The position numbers were made by a program, and so were the translations under genes. A stretch of DNA of 64,000 nt. Origin: Deltaproteobacteria bacterium (GTDB taxonomy: Bacteria > Desulfobacterota > DSM-4660 > Desulfatiglandales > Desulfatiglandaceae). The notes under the pieces were generated by a model that saw nothing but the letters and a program-made list of their open reading frames with translations, had not been told where the DNA came from and made no database searches. Below, in pieces: positions 26,364 to 34,608 of the stretch. How positions within the stretch are numbered: position 1 is the stretch's first letter; each line of letters begins with the position of its first letter. The DNA is taken from the NCBI GenBank assembly GCA_021737785.1, contig JAIPDI010000027.1:1-64000 (forward strand), in the 5' to 3' direction.

Positions 26364-27359
26364 TCAGATCGTTCCTTTCATCTCAGCGACTTTTTGCTCA
26401 ATAAAATCGATAACAGCCACCTCCAATCGGACCTTGTCCAGCCGGTTGATGCGGGGGATGCCTCCCGGGCTGAGACAATTAATTTCTACCAGTTTGTCGC
26501 CGATCACGTCAACTCCCACGAAAAATAGGCCGTCCTCAACCAGTTTTTTCTTGATGGCCCGGCAGATCTCCCTCTCCGGATCGGTCAGATCGTGCTTGAA
26601 CGCCCTTGCCCCGGCGTGGATATTGGTCCTGAATTCTCCCTTACGGGGCCTTCGTTTCATGGCCCCCAGGATCTCTCCATTTAACAGGAGAATCCGGACA
26701 TCCCCCCCCATCCCCACCACATCCAGGTATTCCTGCACCATGATCGCCGCTCTCTCAGGATAGGAACGATAGGCCTTGACATAGTAATTGATGAGGGAGT
26801 GGAGGTTTTCCTGGTCCTTGACGCTCACCTTGATCACCCCTTCGCCCCCATATCTCTGAAGCGGCTTGACCACCATGGCCCCCCCGAAATCATTGATGAT
26901 TTTTCTGAGCCTCGCAGGATCTCTGGACACGTGGGTTTCCGGGATAATATCCGGAAAGTTGAGGATATAAAGCTTGCTGTTGGCCAGGATCTGGCCGGCG
27001 GCGCTGTTGATCATGAAGACCTTGTCGCTCACCGATGACAGAAATTCCATGGTCTGATAGACGATGGGCGGATTTTTTCTCAGAAAGAGGGCGTCCAGGT
27101 CGGAGATGGTCTCGAATACGAGTTCGTCCTTTTTGAGGCACTTGATGAGGGCGCGCCAGTATTGTCTCATGGAGAGGCCGGGGTCCACCGTGATGTTGCG
27201 CATCCTGGCGACCACCGCCTTTTTCCGGATGTAGATGTCATGGGGTTCGAGAAAATAGACGGAATGTCCCCTCTGGTTGCATTCATACATCAGGTGGCTG
27301 GTGGTCTCCATTTCCGGTTCAATGGATTCCAGCCGGTCCATCAGAAAGGCGATATGCAT
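26364..27359 (-). CDS. GshB-like ATP-grasp ligase
   Basis: A 331-residue protein related to prokaryotic glutathione synthetase: DRLESIEPEMETTSHLMYEC opens it like GshB, ILNFPDIIPETHVSRDPARL marks the middle, GGAMVVKPLQRYGGEGVIKV is the ATP loop, and FVGVDVIGDKLVEINCLSPG is the metal site. No glutamate-cysteine ligase gene is seen here, so true glutathione synthesis is doubtful. Its start lies 19 bases inside the end of the RimK-like gene. In this context it probably forms an amide bond in a short peptide-like product. Confidence 0.85.
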   Translation of the reverse strand: MHIAFLMDRLESIEPEMETTSHLMYECNQRGHSVYFLEPHDIYIRKKAVVARMRNITVDPGLSMRQYWRALIKCLKKDELVFETISDLDALFLRKNPPIVYQTMEFLSSVSDKVFMINSAAGQILANSKLYILNFPDIIPETHVSRDPARLRKIINDFGGAMVVKPLQRYGGEGVIKVSVKDQENLHSLINYYVKAYRSYPERAAIMVQEYLDVVGMGGDVRILLLNGEILGAMKRRPRKGEFRTNIHAGARAFKHDLTDPEREICRAIKKKLVEDGLFFVGVDVIGDKLVEINCLSPGGIPRINRLDKVRLEVAVIDFIEQKVAEMKGTI

Positions 27360-28243
27360 GGCTTCCCCATCATAATTTTGTGAGATACATATCCGATGAT
27401 CCGGGAGGCGATATCCACTCCGGTGGCCTGTTCCAGCCCCCTGAACCCTGGAGAATAATTGACCTCAATGATCTTCGGAGTCCCCTCTTTATCCACAATG
27501 ATGTCTGTCCCGGCAATCTCCAGGCCCAGGACCTCGGCCGAACGGACGGCCAGTTCCGACAGCTCCTCATCCAATGTGAGCCCTTTTCCCGATCCCGTCA
27601 AATGAATATTCGATCTGAAATCTCCTGCAAGGGGGGTCAATTCCATGGCGGCCACGACCTCCCCACCCACTACAAAGGCCCGGATATCTCTCCGGTTCTC
27701 GGGGATCAGGTACTCCTGAACCAGCACTCCCCGGGAATTGTCCTGGAGATTCTCCATGACAAAATCCGATGTGATTGCTGAATCGATACGGAGCACACCC
27801 TGGCCCTGCCTGCTGGAGGGCATCTTGGCCACCACCGGATAACCCCCAAGGGTTTCCGCGGCCTCTTGAGCCCCCCTTGCATTAACCGCCAGCAGTGTGT
27901 CCGGCACCGGAAGACCGGCCGCGGCCAGGGCCTGGAGACTCAGGAATTTATTTCGTGCCAGAAGGATCGCTTTAATGCCGTTGACCACAGCCACGCCCGA
28001 GAGTTCAAAATGACGTACCACCCCTAAGGCATAGTCGTTGATGGTCGCCCCGATCCTGGGGAGGAGGATATCCGGTTTGCCCCCACTCTCCACGGTCATC
28101 CCGGGTCGGCCGCCGATGATCTTTGGAAGGCAGTCCCTGGTGTGGATGAGCCTGGCCCGGTATCCTGACCGGGCTGCGGCCTCCATCAACCTCTGGTTGG
28201 GAGGGTATCGCTCGTCTTGTACGCTCAGGATTCCGATGTCCAT
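27341..28243 (-). CDS. RimK-type ATP-grasp ligase
   Basis: A 300-residue ATP-grasp enzyme of the RimK/LysX/MptN type, which add amino acids such as glutamate to a carboxylate. Landmarks are LLPRIGATINDYALGVVRHF, the ATP loop GYPVVAKMPSSRQGQGV, and metal-site residues in AGTDIIVDKEGTPKIIEVN. The ordinary RimK C-terminal extension is absent. It sits 12 bases after the radical SAM gene and overlaps the GshB-like gene, so the three are probably translated as a unit. No obvious carrier protein or precursor peptide is encoded nearby. Confidence 0.87.
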   Translation of the reverse strand: MDIGILSVQDERYPPNQRLMEAAARSGYRARLIHTRDCLPKIIGGRPGMTVESGGKPDILLPRIGATINDYALGVVRHFELSGVAVVNGIKAILLARNKFLSLQALAAAGLPVPDTLLAVNARGAQEAAETLGGYPVVAKMPSSRQGQGVLRIDSAITSDFVMENLQDNSRGVLVQEYLIPENRRDIRAFVVGGEVVAAMELTPLAGDFRSNIHLTGSGKGLTLDEELSELAVRSAEVLGLEIAGTDIIVDKEGTPKIIEVNYSPGFRGLEQATGVDIASRIIGYVSHKIMMGKPCISPF

Positions 28244-28255
28244 GTCTTGCGCCCG

Positions 28256-30022
28256 TCACCTGACCAGGGTCTCCAGCTCTGAAAGGATCTTCTCGGTTTC
28301 TGAACCCCGTTCACCGGCCCGGATCCCCTTTATACTCAACTGCAACCCTCTCTTCAATCGAAAAAGTTTTCTTATTTCTGCCGGAGCGTATCCTTCCCCC
28401 CGGAGGAGCTTGTAGATCTCCTCGACATAGGCCTGACCGTCGGTAAAGCTTTGGTCGACCCTTTCCACCATTTGTGCCATCAGCCGGGAGGCCTCCATCG
28501 AATCCATGGTATGATGCCGCCATGCCAGGCCGAGGCCTTCAAGGCCGAGGGTCTTTCTCTCCCGGTGCACCAGGGTGTTTCCGGTATAATAAAAGAGATA
28601 GGGATGATAATAGGGAAGCCCGCTCTGGTTTATGAATTGGATGGTCTCTGAAAAGGTATCCACGGTCTCGCCGGGATAGCCGATGATAAAACTCCCCCTG
28701 CTCTCAATGCCGTTATCGTTGAGCATCTGTATGGCTTTCAGGGATTGTTCCTTTTCCAGCCGCTTGTCCATATTGTCCAGGATGGTCTGGCTCCCCGATT
28801 CCAGCCCCAGATCCACGAATTCGCATCCGGACGCCTTCATGAGCCTCACCAGTTCCGGCCTCAAGGCGCTGGCCCGCGCAAATGACGACCAGGTAAACCC
28901 GAACCCCTGGGCGACCATCATCTCCAGCACGGACGTCATTCTTTCCCTGTTGGCAGTAAAATTGTCGTCGGTAAACCGGACGTGGGTGACAGACCCCAGC
29001 GCATCGATTCTCTTCAGCTCATCCTTCAGAACATCCATTGATTTGTAGTGGACCTTTGGAAACAGCCAGTGATAGGTGCAGAAACGACACCGGTAATAAC
29101 AGCCCCGGCTGCTGTTCACCGGAAGAATATTGCGGAGATAGTTTTTGGGGACCCGGTCCCATGCAATCGCGGTCTGGTCCATATGGATCTCTTCCTGTTC
29201 CCGCGGGGTGAAGACCATGCGCCCCTCTCCATTAAAATAGGCCAGATTGGGGACACAATCCAGATCCCGTCCCTGTCTCAGGGCCGCCAGGAGTTTCACC
29301 AGGGTCGCCTCTCCCATGGCCTCCACCACAAACGCATCCACATGGCCGTGAAAACCGCCCATGAAATCCAGGGTCTTATCTGAAAACCGCTCCCCATCAT
29401 TCAGGACCTTTTTGACCAGCATCCCCCCCGCAATAACCGGTACGTGCGGGGCGATCCGCTTGATAACCCCGCCCATTTCATTGATATCGTTCATGAAGAT
29501 GAAATTGGAAGAGATGCATACCGCCAGCGGATCCTCCTCAAGGAGGCCGGGAAGATCGGCCGTGGCATAGTTCTGGACAACGACCGGATCGTATCCGTGC
29601 GCGAGGAGGTATTGATAAAGATAGATGCCGTTGAGGGTCACGGTATTGGCCAGGGAATAGTGCTGCGTCACGTTCTCCGGGGTGATCTCTGGAATGTGGC
29701 GGCCGCATCTTACAAAATTCATCAGATCCAGGAGGTCCATGTACCGGCCGTCGATAAACAATAGGGATTCCATTATATTCCGGTGGACGCCCTTTTGAAT
29801 GGCCGAAAGGTCCAGGTCGGGAAAGCGGGCGGACTGTCGCTCGGCCCTCTCCTCGGCATCCGCCAGCTTACGCCTCAGGTGGGCGTCGGTATCCAACGGC
29901 TGGTTCTGGGCAATGACAATGACTCTCGGGTCTTTCAAGATCGGTTTCGGCCCCCTGCCTGTGATTCGCGGAATGGATTTCCGCGCATGGTAGGTAAAAC
30001 CGGGTCCGATGTCAATGGGCAT
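28256..30022 (-). CDS. B12-binding-domain radical SAM enzyme
   Basis: A 588-residue enzyme. An N-terminal extension of about 140 residues precedes a Rossmann-like region (about 150-260; AVCISSNFIFMN, VPVIAGGMLV) in the place of a cobalamin-binding domain. The radical SAM domain carries C308-x3-C312-x2-C315 (CYYRCRFC) for the 4Fe-4S cluster and continues with VRFTDDNFT and FIIGYPGETVDTFSE. Such enzymes commonly methylate or rearrange unactivated carbons, but some bind no B12. It is the first gene of the minus-strand ligase and transporter cluster, so it probably modifies the same compound. The product is unknown. Confidence 0.87.
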   Translation of the reverse strand: MPIDIGPGFTYHARKSIPRITGRGPKPILKDPRVIVIAQNQPLDTDAHLRRKLADAEERAERQSARFPDLDLSAIQKGVHRNIMESLLFIDGRYMDLLDLMNFVRCGRHIPEITPENVTQHYSLANTVTLNGIYLYQYLLAHGYDPVVVQNYATADLPGLLEEDPLAVCISSNFIFMNDINEMGGVIKRIAPHVPVIAGGMLVKKVLNDGERFSDKTLDFMGGFHGHVDAFVVEAMGEATLVKLLAALRQGRDLDCVPNLAYFNGEGRMVFTPREQEEIHMDQTAIAWDRVPKNYLRNILPVNSSRGCYYRCRFCTYHWLFPKVHYKSMDVLKDELKRIDALGSVTHVRFTDDNFTANRERMTSVLEMMVAQGFGFTWSSFARASALRPELVRLMKASGCEFVDLGLESGSQTILDNMDKRLEKEQSLKAIQMLNDNGIESRGSFIIGYPGETVDTFSETIQFINQSGLPYYHPYLFYYTGNTLVHRERKTLGLEGLGLAWRHHTMDSMEASRLMAQMVERVDQSFTDGQAYVEEIYKLLRGEGYAPAEIRKLFRLKRGLQLSIKGIRAGERGSETEKILSELETLVR

Positions 30023-30157
30023 CTTTTTGCGTATTCAGGACGGGGGCCGCCCCCTTGAGGTTTTCTGTCTATCAAACCCCGGCCCGGCAGGATACACGTC
30101 TAAAATTCTCAATATCATTACGCGGACCCATAAGACGGGGCGAGGCCCGGGTCCGTG

Positions 30158-30173
30158 AGCGATAGGTTTGCCA
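30158..30173 (-). promoter_or_regulatory. Possible sigma-54 promoter for the ligase/transporter cluster
   Basis: On the minus strand TGGCAAACCTATCGCT keeps GG-N10-GC spacing but has TC in place of TT in the -12 element. It lies 135 bases before the radical SAM start. A hairpin (CGGACCC 30,123-30,129 with GGGTCCG 30,149-30,155) follows in the leader. The rest of the 357-base gap between the two divergent genes shows no other feature. Confidence 0.3.
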
Positions 30174-30335
30174 ATTCTGCCGGCATGAACGATGCGCATG
30201 AATTGCCCTGTTTTCACCGTGTGTGTAGGCAATTTTGACGGTGTGACGGAGCGATCGGCATTCCCCCCAAGGCCCTGCAGTATTGAAATTTCCTGTTATT
30301 CGAAGGACTTGAGAAAACGGGACATTGAATTGTGA

Positions 30336-30351
30336 TGGCATGGATATTGCT
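30336..30351 (+). promoter_or_regulatory. Sigma-54 promoter for the NlpC/P60-like gene
   Basis: TGGCATGGATATTGCT matches the -24/-12 consensus in every fixed position except one, with exact GG-N10-GC spacing. The predicted start near 30,362 is only about 18 bases before the ATG, with GGAAGAGG directly at the transcript start. Confidence 0.7.
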
Positions 30352-30379
30352 GTCTATATGCGGAAGAGGTATTTAAAAA

Positions 30380-31492
30380 ATGGGCCACACGATCGAATCC
30401 ATTCAAATTCAGCGCATGCAGGGAAAAGCGCGTGCCCCGGGCACGAAGAGCGGGGATGCGCCGTCCGGATTTAAAGAAGTATTGCAGCGCCGGATTCAAA
30501 CCCCAGAGACCCAAAGGGTTTCAGGTTCCGCCCCCCCGTCGGGCCATGGCAACGTCGGCTCCGGCCTGATCCATGTCGGGACCATCTCCCGGGAAGCCCC
30601 CACCGCCTCCCATCTGCTCATATCCCATCCCGACCTTCGAAATGACTGCTGGGAGATCATCCATTCAGAGGCCAATGCCCGGAAGGCGTTTCGAACGCTC
30701 CATGAAGGAGAAGACATATTCATCGATCGTGCCACCCATGAGGTGGTATGGGAGGGTCAGTCAATTTCCCCCTTGCAAGGGCCTTCCCCTGATACGCTCG
30801 ACTCTTCGGTTCCTTCGCCCGGCACGCAGGCCGCGAAGCAGGAACTTTCATCTCCCGAGAAAATCGGGAAAGTCGCCGCACGCACTGTCCGCACCGGTGA
30901 TGTTTCAGGGACCCTGGCAACGGTTTTGAAGCCTCATATCGGAACCCCTTATGAAAGGCTTGACTGTTATGAACTGGTGGTGGCGGGTCTCAAGGAGATG
31001 GGCGTTCGTTACGGCGGCAAAGATGGGCTGCAGGCGCATCTCATCCATGCCGCAAAGGAGAATGGACTTCCAATGAATGCCTACCTGACCGGCAATGGGT
31101 TGATCGAGGCCTCTTCCACCCCGGTGTTTGACCGGACCATCACAGGGCGTGATGGGGCTCAGCCGCGTGCTGCCGAGATCTGGAAAGATCTGGAGCCGTA
31201 TTTGGAGGCGGGTCTTATCGTCTCATTTTCAGCCGGCGACAAGGGGCATACGGGAGTGGTCTCCAGATACGGCGACACATGGACGTTTCTCAATTCAGGG
31301 GATATGGACAACGATGTCCGGTCCGAGGTCCGGAGAAAAGGGGTCGGCGAAGAGGACCTCAAGTCCGAGATTTCAAACTGGCTCAGGCGTGCACGGCAAA
31401 GCAAAGATCCCCTCAGGATTTCCCTGGGACGGTTGGACAGGGACAAGCTGGCCGCATTCCAGGGCGCCTCTTCATCCCTCCGCACTGCATGA
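30380..31492 (+). CDS. NlpC/P60-like protein of unknown role
   Basis: A 370-residue protein. Residues 1-175 are low-complexity with a helical patch (SHPDLRNDCWEIIHSEANAR) and a short FIDRATHEVVW unit. The C-terminal part (about 180-340) has the arrangement of papain-like NlpC/P60 peptidases: a cysteine in GTPYERLDCYELVVAGLKEM and a histidine in GDKGHTGVV, followed by a strand. There is no signal peptide. The family cuts peptidoglycan peptides, but an export route is not obvious. Its sigma-54 promoter is notable, because in this group sigma-54 often drives flagellar and envelope genes. A terminator follows, so it is a single-gene unit. The family assignment is tentative. Confidence 0.6.
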   Translation: MGHTIESIQIQRMQGKARAPGTKSGDAPSGFKEVLQRRIQTPETQRVSGSAPPSGHGNVGSGLIHVGTISREAPTASHLLISHPDLRNDCWEIIHSEANARKAFRTLHEGEDIFIDRATHEVVWEGQSISPLQGPSPDTLDSSVPSPGTQAAKQELSSPEKIGKVAARTVRTGDVSGTLATVLKPHIGTPYERLDCYELVVAGLKEMGVRYGGKDGLQAHLIHAAKENGLPMNAYLTGNGLIEASSTPVFDRTITGRDGAQPRAAEIWKDLEPYLEAGLIVSFSAGDKGHTGVVSRYGDTWTFLNSGDMDNDVRSEVRRKGVGEEDLKSEISNWLRRARQSKDPLRISLGRLDRDKLAAFQGASSSLRTA

Positions 31493-31552
31493 GGCGCCGG
31501 AAGCATCTGAGACAGCTTTCACTGCCGTATCGCCTTGGACGTGTATGCCTTT

Positions 31553-31578
31553 AACCCTTGCAGGGGGGTTGTTTTTTT
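31553..31578 (+). terminator. Intrinsic terminator
   Basis: AACCC (31,553-31,557) pairs with GGGTT (31,566-31,570), followed by G and seven T. An alternative larger stem GCAGGGGG/CCCCCTGC around the T-run also exists and could serve the opposite strand. Confidence 0.65.
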
Positions 31579-31640
31579 AAAGCCCCCTGCAGCAGGTCGA
31601 CCAGCCGCAGAGGGGCTTACGGGGAGCTTGAAAAATGGGA

Positions 31641-32492
31641 TCAGAATGCCACGGAGAGCGTCACCCCGCCGAAGACATGGTTGGCATTTCCCCCCCAGCT
31701 CAGGGCCTGCATTTCATTGTCCGCCTGGTGGGACAGGGGAAAGGCATAGGCAATGGAGGGAACAACGGTGAAGTATTTCCAAAATGGTATGGTCAGCCCC
31801 ACGGAGACGAGACCGTCGTGGAGCCCGCTGAACCGCTCGGCAGTCCTTGACAGGTCGCTGTTGTATTCCACCATATTGTCATTGTCAGACCCCCAGTAAG
31901 ACACGGATCCGGCCAGGTCAAGGGTCATCTCCCCGGGCAGCTCAAAGGAATGGGATATCCCTAAATTGACATACCACCCCTGGTTTTTGGAGATCTCCCT
32001 GTAAACCGTGAGCGTGGGGGCCAGAAGGGTGTCCACCCCGAGACTGAGATAAACCTCCTTCCAGTCGTCGGCCCCGTCCAGGGCATAGTAGATGAACCCG
32101 GCGCCTATCCCCAATATCCCGAAACTGGTATCATACCCGAAGGTGAGGTCTGTTTCGTTCCACTTGGAGTCTCCCTCGTAAGCGCCTTGATAAACATCGG
32201 TATCCAGGTTGCCCCAAAGATTGAGGCTGAACCCTTTAAATGCGGCCGTCACCGCCGGTTGAATCACCAGACTGTCCTTGCTCAGGGCATATCCCCGCCA
32301 GATGTACTGGCTGAGGAAGGCCACATCCGCCGAGGCGGTCGGCCGGTCTGTAACCTCCTGATCTGCCGCAGCCACGGTTGTGCCTTCTCCGGGGGGGAGG
32401 TATTTCTCCGTTGCCCAGGCCGGGGGGGCCAGTCCCAGTGCAAGCCCTGCAATCCACAGCATCATGACCCTTTGACCTAGTTTCCGTTTCAT
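31641..32492 (-). CDS. TorF-like outer membrane beta-barrel protein
   Basis: A 283-residue exported protein with a signal peptide ending AWA. The mature part has regular amphipathic strands (ADVAFLSQYIWRGYALSKDS, FSLNLWGNLDTDV, TLDLAGSVSYWGSDNDN) and ends in aromatic VAF, as barrel proteins do. The pattern fits the TorF family of putative porins. AAGGAGG stands upstream. It follows amtB on the same strand with a GC-rich hairpin between, so it may share nitrogen-related expression, but this is only position. Confidence 0.8.
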   Translation of the reverse strand: MKRKLGQRVMMLWIAGLALGLAPPAWATEKYLPPGEGTTVAAADQEVTDRPTASADVAFLSQYIWRGYALSKDSLVIQPAVTAAFKGFSLNLWGNLDTDVYQGAYEGDSKWNETDLTFGYDTSFGILGIGAGFIYYALDGADDWKEVYLSLGVDTLLAPTLTVYREISKNQGWYVNLGISHSFELPGEMTLDLAGSVSYWGSDNDNMVEYNSDLSRTAERFSGLHDGLVSVGLTIPFWKYFTVVPSIAYAFPLSHQADNEMQALSWGGNANHVFGGVTLSVAF

Positions 32493-32517
32493 CTCTTTCC
32501 TCCTTATTTTAATTTGG

Positions 32518-32533
32518 GGGGCGCGGACGCCCC
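32518..32533 (-). terminator. Weak terminator or processing hairpin after amtB
   Basis: On the minus strand GGGGCG-TCCG-CGCCCC forms a perfect 6-bp stem with a four-base loop, followed by an AT-rich but not T-only tract. It may attenuate reading from amtB into the TorF-like gene. Confidence 0.4.
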
Positions 32534-32566
32534 TGTAAATGATTTCATGGATGTCATCTTTAAGAT

Positions 32567-33901
32567 CTAACGCTGCACATAGGTCGATATCTCGAAGTCG
32601 GGATAGGCATTTCCCCTGTGTTCCGTATAGTCGAGCCCTTCGGCCTCCTCTTCAGGGGTGACCCTCAGGCCGATGGTCTTATGGATGATCTTGAACAACA
32701 GGTATGCGGTGCCGAATGTCCACAAAAAGCAGACGCCGATCCCCAGTAGCTGAATGCCGATGATCCTGACCGACGTACCGCCCATGGCGAAGATTCCGGC
32801 CGCGAGGGTGCCCCAGGCCCCGTTGACCCCATGGACCGAAACAGCGCCCACCGGATCATCCACCCTGATCCTGTCAAAGAAGAAGACGGATACCACCACC
32901 AGTATCCCTGCGACTGCCCCGATGATCACCGCGCTCGATGGGGATACCGAGGCGCAACCGCTGGTAATGGCCACCAGTCCGGCCAGGGCGCCGTTGAGGC
33001 TCATGCCCGCATCGGGTTTGCCGAGCTTAATCCAGGACGTTATCATGGCGAACACGGCGCCGGTGGCGGCGGCCAGGTTGGTATTGACAAAGATCATGGC
33101 GATATCCTTGTTGGCGGCAGTGGTGGAACCGGGGTTGAATCCAAACCATCCCAGCCAGAGGATAAACACCCCCAGGGCGGCCAGGGGGAGATTGTGACCC
33201 AGAATCGGCCTCACCTTTCCGTCTTTGTCATACTTTCCGATGCGGGGTCCCAAGACAAGGGTTCCTGCCAGGGCGGCCCAACCGCCGACCGAATGGACCA
33301 CCGTGGACCCGGCAAAATCGATGAATCCCAGTTTTTCCAGCCAGCCGCCCCCGTGAAACAGGCCGCCCCAGGCCCAGCTTCCAAATATCGGATAAATGAA
33401 TCCGCAGATAAAGAGACTGTACAGGAGATACCCTTTGAACTGGGTTCGCTCCGCCATGGCCCCCGATACAATGGTGGCCGCAGTGGCGGCGAAAACCACC
33501 TGAAACATCCAGAATGCGAGGACCCACGGATCCCCATCGGGCGTAAAGTCGCTCAGGAAGAATCCGGAGGTCCCGATCCACCCGGATCCTGACGCGCCGA
33601 ACATGAATGCAAAGCCGATGGCCCAGAAGGCCAGGGTCCCCATGGAAAAATCCATCAGGTTTTTCATCATGATATTGATGGCGTTTTTGGCCCGGGTGAA
33701 TCCGGCCTCCACCATGGCAAAGCCTGCCTGCATAAAGAAGACCAGGGCCGCGGCCACCAGGGTCCAGACATAATCCGCATGGGTCTGAACCAGGGCAATG
33801 GCCTCCTTGTTGGACATGGGGGTCGGTAGATCATCCTCCGCCCATGTCACGGAGACCAGAAGGCTGCTGAACAGCATCAAGAACATCACCATCGTTTTCA
33901 T
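32567..33901 (-). CDS. amtB: Ammonium transporter AmtB
   Basis: A 444-residue inner-membrane ammonium channel with a signal-like first segment and about eleven further membrane segments. Family landmarks are AGFAMVEAGFTRAKNAINIM, FGSWAWGGLFHGGGWL, GSTVVHSVGGWAALAGTLVL and SVHGVNGAWGTLAAGIFAMG, with the two pore histidines in VHSVGG and VHGVNG. The ATG at 33,901 is preferred over the GTG one codon earlier. It follows glnB by 22 bases, the usual glnB/glnK-amtB pair, in which the PII protein blocks the channel when nitrogen is plentiful. Confidence 0.96.
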   Translation of the reverse strand: MKTMVMFLMLFSSLLVSVTWAEDDLPTPMSNKEAIALVQTHADYVWTLVAAALVFFMQAGFAMVEAGFTRAKNAINIMMKNLMDFSMGTLAFWAIGFAFMFGASGSGWIGTSGFFLSDFTPDGDPWVLAFWMFQVVFAATAATIVSGAMAERTQFKGYLLYSLFICGFIYPIFGSWAWGGLFHGGGWLEKLGFIDFAGSTVVHSVGGWAALAGTLVLGPRIGKYDKDGKVRPILGHNLPLAALGVFILWLGWFGFNPGSTTAANKDIAMIFVNTNLAAATGAVFAMITSWIKLGKPDAGMSLNGALAGLVAITSGCASVSPSSAVIIGAVAGILVVVSVFFFDRIRVDDPVGAVSVHGVNGAWGTLAAGIFAMGGTSVRIIGIQLLGIGVCFLWTFGTAYLLFKIIHKTIGLRVTPEEEAEGLDYTEHRGNAYPDFEISTYVQR

Positions 33902-33923
33902 CACAACTTTCCTCCCTCTTCAT

Positions 33924-34608
<685 letters not shown>

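Noticed and set aside
26364-27359. True glutathione synthetase
   Set aside because: The family match is good, but no glutamate-cysteine ligase is nearby and the gene overlaps a RimK-type ligase, so a different product is more likely.
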